Assembly (NCBI RefSeq): GCF_036170895.1
Contig: NZ_CP108036.1
Span: 682,001-746,000, forward strand
DNA length: 64,000 nucleotides
Direction: 5' to 3'
From: Streptomyces erythrochromogenes
GTDB lineage: Bacteria > Actinomycetota > Actinomycetes > Streptomycetales > Streptomycetaceae
The number at the start of each line of letters is the position of its first letter. Position 1 is the first letter of the stretch. Of the stretch, positions 17,030 through 25,804 are shown one piece after another. Below the pieces are notes generated by a model, which saw only the letters and a list, made by a program, of their open reading frames with translations, did not search any database and was not told the origin of the DNA. The position numbers and the translations under genes were made by a program.

Positions 17030-17440
17030 GCCAACAGCGAGTCCAAGCTTCGCGAGATGTTCGGGAGGCTGCAGGCCAAGCACGGGACCGTCTCGGTCCC
17101 GCCACCGCCAGCCGGCCTCCGTCGGTACCCCTCCCGCTGGCGGGCCGGCGTTGGAGGGCTTCGAAGGACAGCCGTCCGGCTGTGGTGTGCCCGACGACGA
17201 GCTCGCCGTCGAGGACCAGGCCCTCGGGGAGTTGGTTGCTCGGCGGCCGTGAAAGGTCGGGGAAGCGGTCCTGAACCAGGGAGCCGAGCCGGGTCTGCAG
17301 AGCAGCCGGCCGCTGAGACCGGCGAAGAGGATCGGGCGGTGGCCGTCGAACTTCTGCTCTGCCGCGAAGCCGCTCGCCAGGACGCCGGAGCCAGGAACGT
17401 ACTCGGCGGCCTGGGCGAGCATCGGCTCGAAGGGCGGGGT
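17030..17440 (-). pseudogene. ATP-dependent DNA ligase, broken N-terminal part
   Basis: Reads PFEPMLAQAA and GFAAEQKFDGHRPILFA (nucleotidyl-transferase motif I, KFDG), then needs a frame change to continue as LVLDGELVVGHTTAGRLSFE and ALQRR (motif III region). Later motifs (IV, V) and the OB fold are absent. At least one frameshift plus truncation makes it non-functional. ATP-dependent ligases of this kind often serve non-homologous end joining. Confidence 0.75.
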
Positions 17441-17629
17441 GAGAACCCCTCGGGGATGGCCTCCTTGACCGCCGCTTCGGGCCTGGCACCCGACAGCCTC
17501 CCCCGGCCAGGCATGTATGGCGCGTGGATACGGCCAAAGGGCCCTGCTGAGTCAAGCTCCGGGGCGGGCGGGGTGGGGCTGTGACGACGAGCCGGCGCAC
17601 AGCTGGCCCGCTGCCGCTCTCCGAGTGGC

Positions 17630-17671
17630 GCAGGGCCCGGCCGGTGTGGCTACCGGGTAGCCGGGCCCTGC
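17630..17671. terminator. GC-rich hairpin, probable terminator
   Basis: Perfect 12-bp arms GCAGGGCCCGGC (17630-17641) and GCCGGGCCCTGC (17660-17671) with an 18-nt loop. It lies between the ligase remnant and the IS element; the remaining DNA from 17441 to 17825 holds no gene that I can support. Confidence 0.5.
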
Positions 17672-17825
17672 CTGCATGGGGCAACCTGTCGTCCGGTCTT
17701 CCCATCTGGACTGTCACACGCGGGGGTGCCTGGGTCGTGCCGGGTGTGGCGGGTGGGTGACCCGGTGGCCGGTACGGCGACGTCATCGGGCCCAGCTCAT
17801 GCCCGACGTGGAGCACGGGTCCGTT

Positions 17826-18779
17826 AGGCCGTGTATCGAAAGTGGATCTTGGGCTGTGAATGATCACACGTCATGGGGCGGGGAAATCTCACGGACGAGC
17901 AGTGGGCGGCGCTGGAGCCGCTGTTGCCGAAGGGCATCAGGGCGGGGAGGCCGCCCGTCTGGCCTCGACGCCAGTTGATCGACGGCATACGGTTCCGGGT
18001 CCGAACCGGTGTTCCATGGCGGGATATCCCGGTCGAATACGGACCGTGGAACCGGGTCTACGACCTATTCCGCCGGTGGCAGCGGGACGGCACCTGGCAC
18101 CGGATCCTCACCCGCCTCCAGTCCCTGGCCGAGGCGAAGGGTGCGATCACGTGGGACCTGAGCGTCGACTCCACGGTCTGCCGCGCCCATCAGCACGCGG
18201 CCGGGGCCCGCAAGCAGGGCGACCTGCAGAAGGAACCACCGGGCGGCATCTTCACCGAGCCTTGTGATCACGGGCTGGGGCGCTCGCACGGCGGGTTCAC
18301 CACCAAGCTCCACTTGGCCGTCGAGCAGGGCCAGAAGCCCATGTCGATCGTGATCACGGCAGGACAGCGCGGGGACTCGCCGCAGTTCGAACCCGTGCTG
18401 GAGAAGGTCCGCGTGCCCCGCATCGGGCCGGGCCGGCCACGCGTCCGCCCCGATCGGGTCCGCGCAGACAAGGCGTACGCCTCCCGCAAAAACCGTTCCT
18501 ACCTGCGCCGCCGTGGGATCCGCTGCACCATCCCGGACAAGGCCGACCAGGCACGCAACCGCCAGAAGCTCGGCTCCCGCGGGGGCCGGCCGCCGCATTT
18601 CGACCCGGCCGACTACCGCCAGCGCCACGCGGTCGAGTGCGGCATCAACCGCCTCAAGAGACACCGCGCTGTCGCCACGCGCTACGACAAGCTCGCCGTC
18701 CGCTACGAGGCAACGGTCCTGGTCGCAACCATCAACGAATGGCTGTGACCAGGGTCTTCAAGACCCATAAGGGCCGCCC
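17826..18779 (+). mobile_element. IS5-type insertion sequence, right terminal repeat not found
   Basis: The left end (AGGCCGTGTATCGAAAGTGG from 17826) resembles the start of many streptomycete IS5-group elements. After the transposase stop at 18748 the sequence runs CAGGGTCTTCAAGACCC without the expected inverted copy of the left end, so the right terminus appears altered or deleted and the element is probably immobile. It sits between the two halves of the island's inverted duplication. Confidence 0.75.
17873..18748 (+). CDS. IS5-family DDE transposase
   Basis: A 291-residue full-length transposase. The N-terminal DUF4096-like domain ([31 protein letters not shown]) is followed by an RNase-H-like catalytic domain with the triad D99 (LSVDST), D199 ([11 protein letters not shown]) and E255 ([20 protein letters not shown]). 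It begins at ATG 17873 about 45 bp inside the left end and is a single, uninterrupted frame, so no programmed frameshift is needed. Confidence 0.93.
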   Translation: MGRGNLTDEQWAALEPLLPKGIRAGRPPVWPRRQLIDGIRFRVRTGVPWRDIPVEYGPWNRVYDLFRRWQRDGTWHRILTRLQSLAEAKGAITWDLSVDSTVCRAHQHAAGARKQGDLQKEPPGGIFTEPCDHGLGRSHGGFTTKLHLAVEQGQKPMSIVITAGQRGDSPQFEPVLEKVRVPRIGPGRPRVRPDRVRADKAYASRKNRSYLRRRGIRCTIPDKADQARNRQKLGSRGGRPPHFDPADYRQRHAVECGINRLKRHRAVATRYDKLAVRYEATVLVATINEWL

Positions 18780-18849
18780 CTGAAGTACATACTCCTGTGC
18801 ACTCGGGGACGGTCACCGCGCCCGTGCGCGGCATCGGAGCGGTCGCCAG

Positions 18850-19188
18850 GTGCCATCCGTTCGGCCAGCGCCCGCAGCGTCTCCAGGCCGGCCAGCACCT
18901 CCGCGCGATGGTCCGAGACCTTCCGCCCTGCGCAAGAACTCCGCCAAGGTCACCTTCGTCCTGCCCGCCGACACCCCCGCGGCCGAGGTCAGCGTCGTCG
19001 GCGACTTCAACGACTGGCGCCCCGGCGTTCACGCCCTCACCCCGCGCAAGGACGGCAACCGGGCCGTCACCGTCGAACTTCCCAAGGACAGCACCCACTC
19101 CTTCCGTTACCTCGCCGCCGGCGGCCACTGGTTCAACGACGACACCGCCGACGACCAGGACGGCCCCAACAGCCGCATCCACACCTGA
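18850..19188 (+). CDS. CBM48 (isoamylase early-set) protein, native start lost
   Basis: The last ~88 residues form a complete glycogen-binding early-set domain: VTFVLPADTPAAEVSVVGDF, NDWRPG, then FRYLAAGGHWFNDDTADDQD. Homologues begin with a short MLxRxxLRN segment just before the first strand, as seen in the remnant at 14607. Here that segment is replaced by unrelated DNA, and the only in-frame start is GTG 18850 without a good ribosome site. Small free-standing proteins of this type are thought to bind alpha-glucans. Whether it is still expressed is doubtful. Confidence 0.6.
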   Translation: MPSVRPAPAASPGRPAPPRDGPRPSALRKNSAKVTFVLPADTPAAEVSVVGDFNDWRPGVHALTPRKDGNRAVTVELPKDSTHSFRYLAAGGHWFNDDTADDQDGPNSRIHT

Positions 19189-19249
19189 CGCGCGCGGCCT
19201 CGGGCATCCACGGGACCAGCCCATGACGACTGGCCCCGGCCTGAAGGCC

Positions 19250-19586
19250 AGTCGCCGTCTCAGGAGCCGGCTGTCGGTGTCCGGCCGTCGCGCAACGTGA
19301 CAGCCCCAGCGCCCCCGTGATCTCCAGCAGCCGCTGCGGCTGGTGCGGCAGCGGCCCGGCCAGGGCCAGGGAGCGGCCGTTGTTCAGCCGGATGGGGACG
19401 TTCAGGAACGACGAGTCGGCAAACGTCACCCCGGCGACGTCGACCACCAGGAGGCGCGCCCCAGCGGCGTCGTGATCACAGGCGGCCGCCAGCTTCCCCG
19501 TCGCGTCCAGGTTGGAACTCACCGGTGCAGACGACCACCCACACGCCGTCCGGCTCGGGCCTCACCGCCACCCTCGGCGACTCCAT
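19250..19586 (-). pseudogene. STAS-domain (anti-anti-sigma-like) protein, frameshifted
   Basis: From ATG 19586 the frame reads SPRVAVRPEPDGVWVVVCTG, then EF and goes out of phase. One base over (CAAC where a 3-base codon is expected, near 19525) it resumes as LDATGKLAAACDHDAAGARL, LVVDVAGVTFADSSFLNV, the canonical STAS core with the phosphorylatable serine region DSS. A single extra base explains the break. STAS proteins switch partner anti-sigma factors in stress-sigma networks. Confidence 0.72.
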
Positions 19587-19744
19587 GCGTACCTCCCACA
19601 GGCCAAGCCCCCGTTGAGCCGCTGCGCCGCAGGGCTCGGCAGTCGGAACACCACGCCGGGCCAGCAGCTGCGGGCCGAAAGAGGGCCGGGGCCGCGCCTC
19701 CTCCCGCCCCCGATCTGCGAATCGGCGTGTCGCTGGAGGAGCAT

Positions 19745-20206
19745 GGCGCCCGTGCTCATGAGCCGACGGTATCGTCCGCCTCGCGCCGGTCGGCGGGAGA
19801 CGGCGCGAGGGAGTCCGCGCCCGCGGTGACCTCCGGGAACGGTGGAAGGAGGGTCACCCTCACCCGGGGCCCGTCCTCGTGGTCGTCCTCGGTGCCGATA
19901 CGGACCAGGCCGGCTTCCGAGAGCTGGTGCAGTGCCGTACGCACCAGGACGGCCGGCACCCCCAGGGCCCGGGCCGCAGGAGCCAGCGGGAAGGCAACCG
20001 ACGGAGCGAGGTACACCCCGCGTGGATCAGCAGCGAGATCCACCAGCAGAGCGGCCACCACCTCGCCGTGCGACACGCTCCGGGCATGGACCGCCCACCG
20101 GCCCGCCCAGCTGTCGAACGGAAACGTTTCCACCTCAGGCCCCTCAGGTAGGCACGGCGGCACCGCAAGCACGCCCGGCGCGAATGGTCTCGACCCTCGA
20201 GCGTCC
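19745..20206. repeat. Inverted duplication, copy B
   Basis: Reverse-oriented counterpart of 13912-14378, carrying the winged-helix-like gene and its upstream flank. The copies are about 5.4 kb apart and enclose the PhoD-like gene, the ligase remnant and the IS element. Confidence 0.85.
19756..20133 (-). CDS. Winged-helix-like small regulator, copy B
   Basis: A 125-residue paralogue of the gene at 13987. It begins at GTG 20133 (ETFPFDSWAGRWAVHARSVS) and shares nearly every residue through LLPPFPEVTAGADSLAPSPA; the last few residues differ. Upstream GAGGGG could serve as ribosome site. No catalytic motif; DNA binding is inferred from the winged-helix-like pattern. Confidence 0.65.
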   Translation of the reverse strand: METFPFDSWAGRWAVHARSVSHGEVVAALLVDLAADPRGVYLAPSVAFPLAPAARALGVPAVLVRTALHQLSEAGLVRIGTEDDHEDGPRVRVTLLPPFPEVTAGADSLAPSPADRREADDTVGS

Positions 20207-20337
20207 TGGGAACAGGGCAACCTCGGCGAGCTGAAACCGCGCAGGCCGACGGCGGTGAAACGCCTCGTTCGTCCAGGCCGCAATCGCCGCATCGACCTTG
20301 GTGATCCGTTGTCAGGGCGCAGGTGCGGTCGGGCGTC

Positions 20338-20928
20338 TCAGTGCGTGGGGCTCCAGTGGCGCACCACGTAGGGGGCCAGGGTGCGGGCGCGTCGCAACAT
20401 TCCGTAGAGCTGCTGGGCGGGGCGTTGTTGCTCGCTGTGGACGGCGTTGAGGACGATCAGCCCGCAGGTCAGGGCCGGCACGGCCCACTGGGCGTAGGAC
20501 AGGCGGCGCTCGGCCTGTCCGGTGTCGACGGGGATGTGTTCGGCCTTCTCGGCGTCCTGGGGGTTGCCGGAGGAGGCGAGTTCGATCGTCTTGCCGAGGA
20601 CGCGGGTGTAGGCGGTTGCGGCCAGTGCGGCGCCGGTCAGGACGGTCTTGGCGATGGTGGAGGCGGCGACGCCCTGCTGGGTGACCACCCGTGTGGCGTT
20701 GGCCGCGAGCAGGCCGGTGGAGCCGACGAGATGCACGCCGATCGCGGCGGCGCCCACGGGCACCCACATCGCCCACCCTGTGCTGGCGATCCTGGCACCT
20801 TCCTCCCAGCTGTTGCCCTGGGCCTTCGCGGCGCCGTTGAGGCCGACAGCGCCCATCAGGGATCCTCCGAACCAGGCGGCCAGACCCACGTCGTGGAGGC
20901 TGCGCAGGACGGTGTTGCGTTCCGACAT
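20338..20928 (-). CDS. Conserved membrane protein of unknown function
   Basis: A 196-residue protein starting at ATG 20928 behind GAGGAG. Three or more hydrophobic stretches (HDVGLAAWFGGSLMGAVG; WAMWVPVGAAAIGVHLVG; TIAKTVLTGAALAATAYTRV; WAVPALTCGLIVLNAVHSEQ) separated by a soluble loop (SSGNPQDAEKAEHIPVDTG). I do not recognise a family; similar proteins occur in streptomycete stress-type islands. Monocistronic, convergent with nothing close. Confidence 0.7.
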   Translation of the reverse strand: MSERNTVLRSLHDVGLAAWFGGSLMGAVGLNGAAKAQGNSWEEGARIASTGWAMWVPVGAAAIGVHLVGSTGLLAANATRVVTQQGVAASTIAKTVLTGAALAATAYTRVLGKTIELASSGNPQDAEKAEHIPVDTGQAERRLSYAQWAVPALTCGLIVLNAVHSEQQRPAQQLYGMLRRARTLAPYVVRHWSPTH

Positions 20929-21450
20929 GGGTGACTCCTCGCGCGTGGAAGTGCCGACAGGCCGCGGGCACTCCCGCCACCGTCACCCCGCGAGCCTGTC
21001 CGTGCCAGTGCGGCTGGCCCGAACGGCCGCGCGCACGTACGCCCGGCCCCGAGGACGGTTCCGCGGATGGCGGAGGCCGACTTCGCCGCCGACTGGCTGC
21101 CACGCGCTTGCCGGCCAGCGGCGGGTCGGGCTCGGCTTTGGGGCGTGCCACGCTCATCCCCGCGGTCGACGCCACCTGCGCCCTCCTGACCAACGGGCAT
21201 CGGAGAGGGTGTGGAAGGCGAGCTGACCGTTTGGCGTGGAAGGTCGGTCCGCCCAGGCTGGGGCCCGGGGCTTGGATCGATCGGGCCCGGGTGTACAGGG
21301 CCCGAACCTCGCCAGGGCACGCACCCGAACTGAAGTTGTGGTCCTGCGGTTCGGTACCCGTCTGTCCGGTGGCAAGGCCCCGGCGGCTGGGAAGCCCGGG
21401 GCCCGAGCCTTCCGGGCATCGCCCCGTCCCGTTGGGAGGGCGGGCCCGCG
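20929..21450. other. Gap without a supportable gene
   Basis: About 520 bp of GC-rich DNA upstream of the membrane-protein gene. Long frames on both strands have no recognisable domains, atypical composition (many Arg/Pro) and no ribosome sites, so none is called. Confidence 0.5.
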
Positions 21451-21494
21451 TTCCCGGTGCCTTGGTGGCGAACGCCGCCAAGGCACCGGGAACA
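21451..21494 (-). terminator. 44-bp near-perfect palindrome downstream of the decarboxylase
   Basis: Arms 21451-21471 (begins GTTCCCGGTGCC) and 21474-21494 (ends GGCACCGGGAAC) pair over 21 bp with one wobble and a 2-base centre. It lies 135 bp beyond the stop of the decarboxylase gene, the normal place for its terminator; its symmetry means it would work both ways. Confidence 0.65.
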
Positions 21495-21628
21495 CCCGGA
21501 AGGGGGCCAGGGCCGGGTGTGTGTCAGGCCCGGATCATTGATGAATTTTGGCAGTGGCCGGTGACTCCGCCGACTGGCGGAGAGCGCTACTCGAACTGCC
21601 CGGGCCAGAGGACGACACGACGTGAGGC

Positions 21629-23962
21629 TCACGTCATCTGGATGCCCAGGCGTACGCATTCGATGAGGTAGTCCCCGGTGTCGGCATCGATGGTGACACC
21701 GTGGGCCTCGCTGTGGAATCCGGGGAAGGCCCGGTCGAACGCCTCCAGCGCGGACAGGTAGCGCAGGACCGGGCCGTTGAATGCGCCGAGCGCTTCTCCG
21801 GGCATCAGGACGGGGATCCCCGGGGGAGTCACGGTCACCATGGCCGCGGCCACCCGGCCGGCGGCCTGGGCGAGGGGGAGCCGTTCGGTGCCGCCCCGGA
21901 TCAGCTGCCGGTAGCACGCCTGGGGCGGGGCGACGGGTTCCGGCAGCTGCTGGAAGGCGGTGTCCAGGGCGTCGATCAGTTCCGCCCGGGTGAGGTGTTC
22001 GTGCATGTCCTGGCAGAGACCGCGCAGGGTCGTGCCGCTGTAACGCTGCGGGTAGCGTTCGACGAGGTCCGGCAGTACTTGGCGCAGCGGGGTGTCGGCG
22101 TCATGGAGGGCCTTGAAGTCCATGAGTGCGTCCATCAGGGTGCCCCACTTGCCCTTGGTGATGCCCATGGAGAACAGGACGAGGGTGGTGTAGGTGTCGG
22201 TCTTCTCCACGACGATGCCGCGGCCGGCCAGGTACGCGGTGAGGATGCGGGCGGGGATGCCCCAGGAGTCCGCCTCACCGCGCGCGTTGACGCCGGGGCA
22301 GGTCAGCGTCACCTTGATGGGGTCCAGGAGACACTGGCCCTCGCTGAGTCCCTTGAAGCCGTGCCAGTCCGCCTCCGGGACGAGCTCCCAGCAGCGGGGA
22401 TCGGAGGCCAGGAGTGCCGGGGAGGCGTCTGCGAAAGCGACGCTGGTTCCGTCGGCCGGGTCGGTGACGGTGTCGGGCTGCCAGACGCCGAAGAACCACG
22501 GCAGCCGGTCCCCGGCCTCCGCGATCCGGCGCCCGGTACGGACGAGGGCCTGCCGGAACCGCACGGCCTCGGTCACCGCCTCGTTCACCAGCCACTCCCC
22601 CTGCGGTCCGTCCATCATCGCCGCGGCCACGTCCAGCGAGGCGATCACCGGGTACAGCGCCGAGGTGGTGCCGTGCATCATGAACGTCTCGTTGAACCGG
22701 TGGTGCTCGACCGGCGCTCGGGGTGAGGACTTCACGTGGACCATGGCGCTCTGCGACAGGGCGGCCAGCAGCTTGTGCGTCGACTGGGTCGCGAAGACCG
22801 TGGGACGCTCGTCACCCTCGAAGGTGTCCGGACCCACGGCCATGCCGTACCGGCCCGCGTACAGCGGGGAGAAGCGCGCGTAGGCGAACCAGGCCTCGTC
22901 GAAGTGCAGACGGGGCGTACTGGGAGCCAGGGCGCGCGCCGTCTGCACGGTGTCGTAGCACAGGCCGTCGTACGTCGAGTTCGTGATCACCGCGTACTGG
23001 GCCTCGGGGGACACTGCTCCCGGAGTCAGGGGGTGGGCGGCGATCCGGGCGGCGACCGCGGCGGGCGCCGTCTCGCGCGCAGGGAGCGGTCCGGCCAGCC
23101 CGTATCCGTTGCGGGTAGGGACGAGGTAGACCGGACGCGCACCCGAGATGACCAGGCCGTGCAGCACCGACTTGTGGCAGTTGCGGTCCACGAGGGCGAT
23201 CTCGTCGGCGGTGACGCAGTAGTGGCCGACCATACGGTCCGCGGTGGAGTCGCCGTGGAGCACGAAGTACGTCCGGTCGGCGCCGAAGATGCGGGCGGCA
23301 TTGCGCTCGGCTTCCCCGATGGGGCCGCTGTGCTCGAAGAGGGAACCCAGTTCCTCCACCGAGATCGACAGGTCGGTGCGGAAGAGCCGCTCACCGTAGT
23401 AGTCGAAGAAGGCCCGGCCGACAGGCGACTTCAAGAAGGCTACGCCGCCCGAGTGCGCCGGCGTGTGCCAGGAGTATTCATGGGCGTCGTCGAACCGGCG
23501 CAGCGCTTTGAAGAACGGGGGCAGGACGGAGTCGCCGTACTCCCGGGCGGCGTTGAAGACCCGGCCCGCGATGAAGGACGGCGTGTCCTCCAGCGGCCAG
23601 ATGTATCCGACGGCGGTCTCCGCCACCCACAGGGGAAGGCGGTCCAGGCCGTGGTCCGATTCCTCGCTCATGACGACGAAGACGGGCAGGGCCGTGAACC
23701 GGCGGGTGATCTGACGCAAGACGGCCGCTCCCCGGCCGTCGCTGTCCTCACCGGTCTCGGACGGCAGGTCCCAGGCGACGACCGCAGCCGACAGGCCCGC
23801 CTCCGTACGCAGGGCGGCGCACGCCGCCTCGACGGTCCGCGCCCACCGCACCTCCAGGCCGCGATTCTCCAACTCCTTGCCGATCCGGCGCAGTTGGTCA
23901 CCGCCGACACCCCGGCCCAACGGGTCCTCGCGCAAAGCCAGCAGGACACTACCGTTTGCCAT
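21629..23962 (-). CDS. PLP-dependent Orn/Lys/Arg decarboxylase (large, inducible type)
   Basis: A 777-residue fold-type I amino acid decarboxylase like the acid-inducible lysine/arginine enzymes, converting the amino acid to its diamine with uptake of a proton. The N-terminal wing (1-130) is receiver-like; the PLP domain has HGDST (236-240), HKS (263-265), DEAW (D355, pyridine nitrogen) and the Schiff-base lysine K397 in QSTHKLLAALSQ; a C-terminal domain follows. Start ATG 23962 follows GGAGAGTGTC. It stands alone, with no antiporter next to it. Lysine, arginine and ornithine cannot be told apart from sequence. Confidence 0.88.
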   Translation of the reverse strand: MANGSVLLALREDPLGRGVGGDQLRRIGKELENRGLEVRWARTVEAACAALRTEAGLSAAVVAWDLPSETGEDSDGRGAAVLRQITRRFTALPVFVVMSEESDHGLDRLPLWVAETAVGYIWPLEDTPSFIAGRVFNAAREYGDSVLPPFFKALRRFDDAHEYSWHTPAHSGGVAFLKSPVGRAFFDYYGERLFRTDLSISVEELGSLFEHSGPIGEAERNAARIFGADRTYFVLHGDSTADRMVGHYCVTADEIALVDRNCHKSVLHGLVISGARPVYLVPTRNGYGLAGPLPARETAPAAVAARIAAHPLTPGAVSPEAQYAVITNSTYDGLCYDTVQTARALAPSTPRLHFDEAWFAYARFSPLYAGRYGMAVGPDTFEGDERPTVFATQSTHKLLAALSQSAMVHVKSSPRAPVEHHRFNETFMMHGTTSALYPVIASLDVAAAMMDGPQGEWLVNEAVTEAVRFRQALVRTGRRIAEAGDRLPWFFGVWQPDTVTDPADGTSVAFADASPALLASDPRCWELVPEADWHGFKGLSEGQCLLDPIKVTLTCPGVNARGEADSWGIPARILTAYLAGRGIVVEKTDTYTTLVLFSMGITKGKWGTLMDALMDFKALHDADTPLRQVLPDLVERYPQRYSGTTLRGLCQDMHEHLTRAELIDALDTAFQQLPEPVAPPQACYRQLIRGGTERLPLAQAAGRVAAAMVTVTPPGIPVLMPGEALGAFNGPVLRYLSALEAFDRAFPGFHSEAHGVTIDADTGDYLIECVRLGIQMT

Positions 23963-23990
23963 GACACTCTCCACGTGCGTCAACCCATCC

Positions 23991-24016
23991 CGACCCGCCA
24001 AGCATCGAGTTCAAAC
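23991..24016 (-). promoter_or_regulatory. Possible SigB-type promoter of the decarboxylase gene
   Basis: On the minus strand GTTT (24016-24013), 16 bases, then GGGTCG (23996-23991), 29 bp before the start codon. This approaches the Streptomyces SigB-family consensus GTTT-N14-16-GGGTA(C/T), differing in the last bases of the -10. Confidence 0.35.
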
Positions 24017-24145
24017 ACCACGGACCGGGTCGAAATCCGGCGCCCCTCACCCGTTCGGCGGGGGCGCACGACAGGGCGCCCCGCGTTCCGCAGACCTAAG
24101 GCCGAGCGAATGACGGCTCGCGCAGGTCTGGTTGTCCGATATCCG

Positions 24146-24862
24146 TTATCCGGGTCGGGCGCCGCCGGGGCCTCTTCCACGACCCTGAAACTCCGCGGCG
24201 CATCGCCGCAGCCGACCGGGGGCAGCGGTCCGCGCTGTCACCCGAGGGCGCAGGCCCAGGCGGGCCTGGACCACGAATGTTGAACACATCCATGCGGCTT
24301 GGGCCCGGGCAGTTGTCACTCCAGCCCACAACGCTCCACACCACCGCGAAGGTAACCCTCGGCGACCGCTCCCCAAGATCTGCCAGACTCCGCTGGACTC
24401 CGTCGCAGACAGGAGGGCGATGGAGGAGGAGGCGGGTGCGTTCCGGACGATGCCAGTGAGGAACACGGCGAGGACCAGGACTCCGAAAGCCCGGCACCAG
24501 CGAGCCGGCTCGGACAGGATCACCCACGCGCCCCGGTACGACCGCCAGAACCGGCGGAAGGCCACGACCGAAGCCCACAGCACCATCCAGACCGCCACGG
24601 TGACCAGCACCCTCGTGAGGCCGGAGCCGCCGAGCAGGGAGCCGGTCACCGCCGACGTGGCGAGCATGGCCGCCGCGGTGACCTCCAGAGCGCCGACGCC
24701 ACGCACGGCCCGGTCCGGGTCGAACGCACACAAGGCTGAACGCGCATCCTGAACGGCTTCAAAGCGGTGGCCGACCGGGCCCCGGTGGCCGAGGGACGCG
24801 CTCGACGCCCGGTCCTGGTCCCAGGGATGTCGTGACTGATCCCCCCGGGGCCCGGGGTGCAC
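24146..24862 (-). CDS. Possible membrane-protein gene or remnant
   Basis: The open frame contains three convincing hydrophobic segments (ALEVTAAAMLATSAVTGSLL; LVTVAVWMVLWASVVAFRRF; FGVLVLAVFLTGIVRNA), but its first 50 and last 80 residues look non-coding and no start has a good ribosome site. It may be the core of a decayed membrane protein. Identity unknown. Confidence 0.35.
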   Translation of the reverse strand: MHPGPRGDQSRHPWDQDRASSASLGHRGPVGHRFEAVQDARSALCAFDPDRAVRGVGALEVTAAAMLATSAVTGSLLGGSGLTRVLVTVAVWMVLWASVVAFRRFWRSYRGAWVILSEPARWCRAFGVLVLAVFLTGIVRNAPASSSIALLSATESSGVWQILGSGRRGLPSRWCGALWAGVTTARAQAAWMCSTFVVQARLGLRPRVTARTAAPGRLRRCAAEFQGRGRGPGGARPG

Positions 24863-24946
24863 TGGGCGGTGGGCAGGGTGCGGGCGGGGGCGGGGGCGGC
24901 GCGATCAGGGCGGTCAGCCGGCATCGCGGTTGATCGGCTGCTCTGG

Positions 24947-25804
24947 CTAAGCGTCGTGTTCAGGGGCTTTACGCCAGCGGGCCTCGCAGAACGAGTACAG
25001 GCCGAACATCAGAAGGCCGACCGCCGCGGCGATCAGCAGCACCGGCCCGGCTGGCGTATCGGCGAACGAGCGCAGCGTCTCGTCCAGGCCCTTTGCCTCG
25101 CTGGCGTCGAAGCGCACCGCGGCCAGGAGAATGAACAGGCCGGTCGCCACCGCGACCACTCCGCACGCCACGCCGCCGATGATGCCCAGCGCCGCGACGA
25201 TACGCCGCGTCGTCCGGCTCATCCGCTCCGTACGGAGGTTCTTCTCGAACTTCCGCATCAGGCTGCGCACCACGATCACCACGCCCACGATGGCCAGCAC
25301 GGCCCCGAACACGCCGACGAGTACCCGGCCATAGGGCCATTCCAGCACGCGCGCGGTGTAGTCCTTCGACGACTCGTCACCGCCGCGGACCCCGCCGGAC
25401 CCGCCGACCAGCGCGGTCTGCACCACGCCGACACAGATCACCAGGTAGAAGACGGCCAGCCCCAGGGAGCCCAGGCGCCGGGTCCACTTGTCACCACCTT
25501 CCGTCGCCTGCCCGAAGGCGGCTTCGGAAAAGCGCCACAGCGCCATCGCCGCCAGCCCCACCACCAGCGCCCACAGCAGCACCTGGCCGTACGACTGCTC
25601 ACCGATGGTCCGCACGGCCCCGGACCGGTCGGCCTCCTTGTCACTGCCGCCGCCGAAACCGATCCGCACGGCGAGGAGCCCGACCAGAACGTAGATCACT
25701 CCCCGCGCGCAGAGCCCGACCCGGGAGGCAACCTCCATGGCGCGGCTGTCGGCCACACGCTGCCCCCGGGTCTTGGCCTGGGCGGCATCCTTCTCGGTCG
25801 CCAT
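24947..25804 (-). CDS. DUF1206 membrane protein
   Basis: A 285-residue six-helix membrane protein of the DUF1206 family: three repeated two-helix units, each starting with an Arg-Gly-(V/F) pattern (SRVGLCARGVIYVLVGLLAV; RRLGSLGLAVFYLVICVGVV; RRIVAALGIIGGVACGVVAV). ATG 25804 has GGAGG eight bases upstream and is preferred over GTG 25813. DUF1206 proteins are common next to other small stress proteins in actinobacteria; biochemical role unknown. Confidence 0.85.
   Translation of the reverse strand: MATEKDAAQAKTRGQRVADSRAMEVASRVGLCARGVIYVLVGLLAVRIGFGGGSDKEADRSGAVRTIGEQSYGQVLLWALVVGLAAMALWRFSEAAFGQATEGGDKWTRRLGSLGLAVFYLVICVGVVQTALVGGSGGVRGGDESSKDYTARVLEWPYGRVLVGVFGAVLAIVGVVIVVRSLMRKFEKNLRTERMSRTTRRIVAALGIIGGVACGVVAVATGLFILLAAVRFDASEAKGLDETLRSFADTPAGPVLLIAAAVGLLMFGLYSFCEARWRKAPEHDA

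Noticed and set aside
18790-18925. Coding-like stretch on the minus strand (VLAGLETLRALAERMAPG)
   Set aside because: It looks like the end of a helical protein but is too short, has no start and no recognisable family; it may be another remnant.
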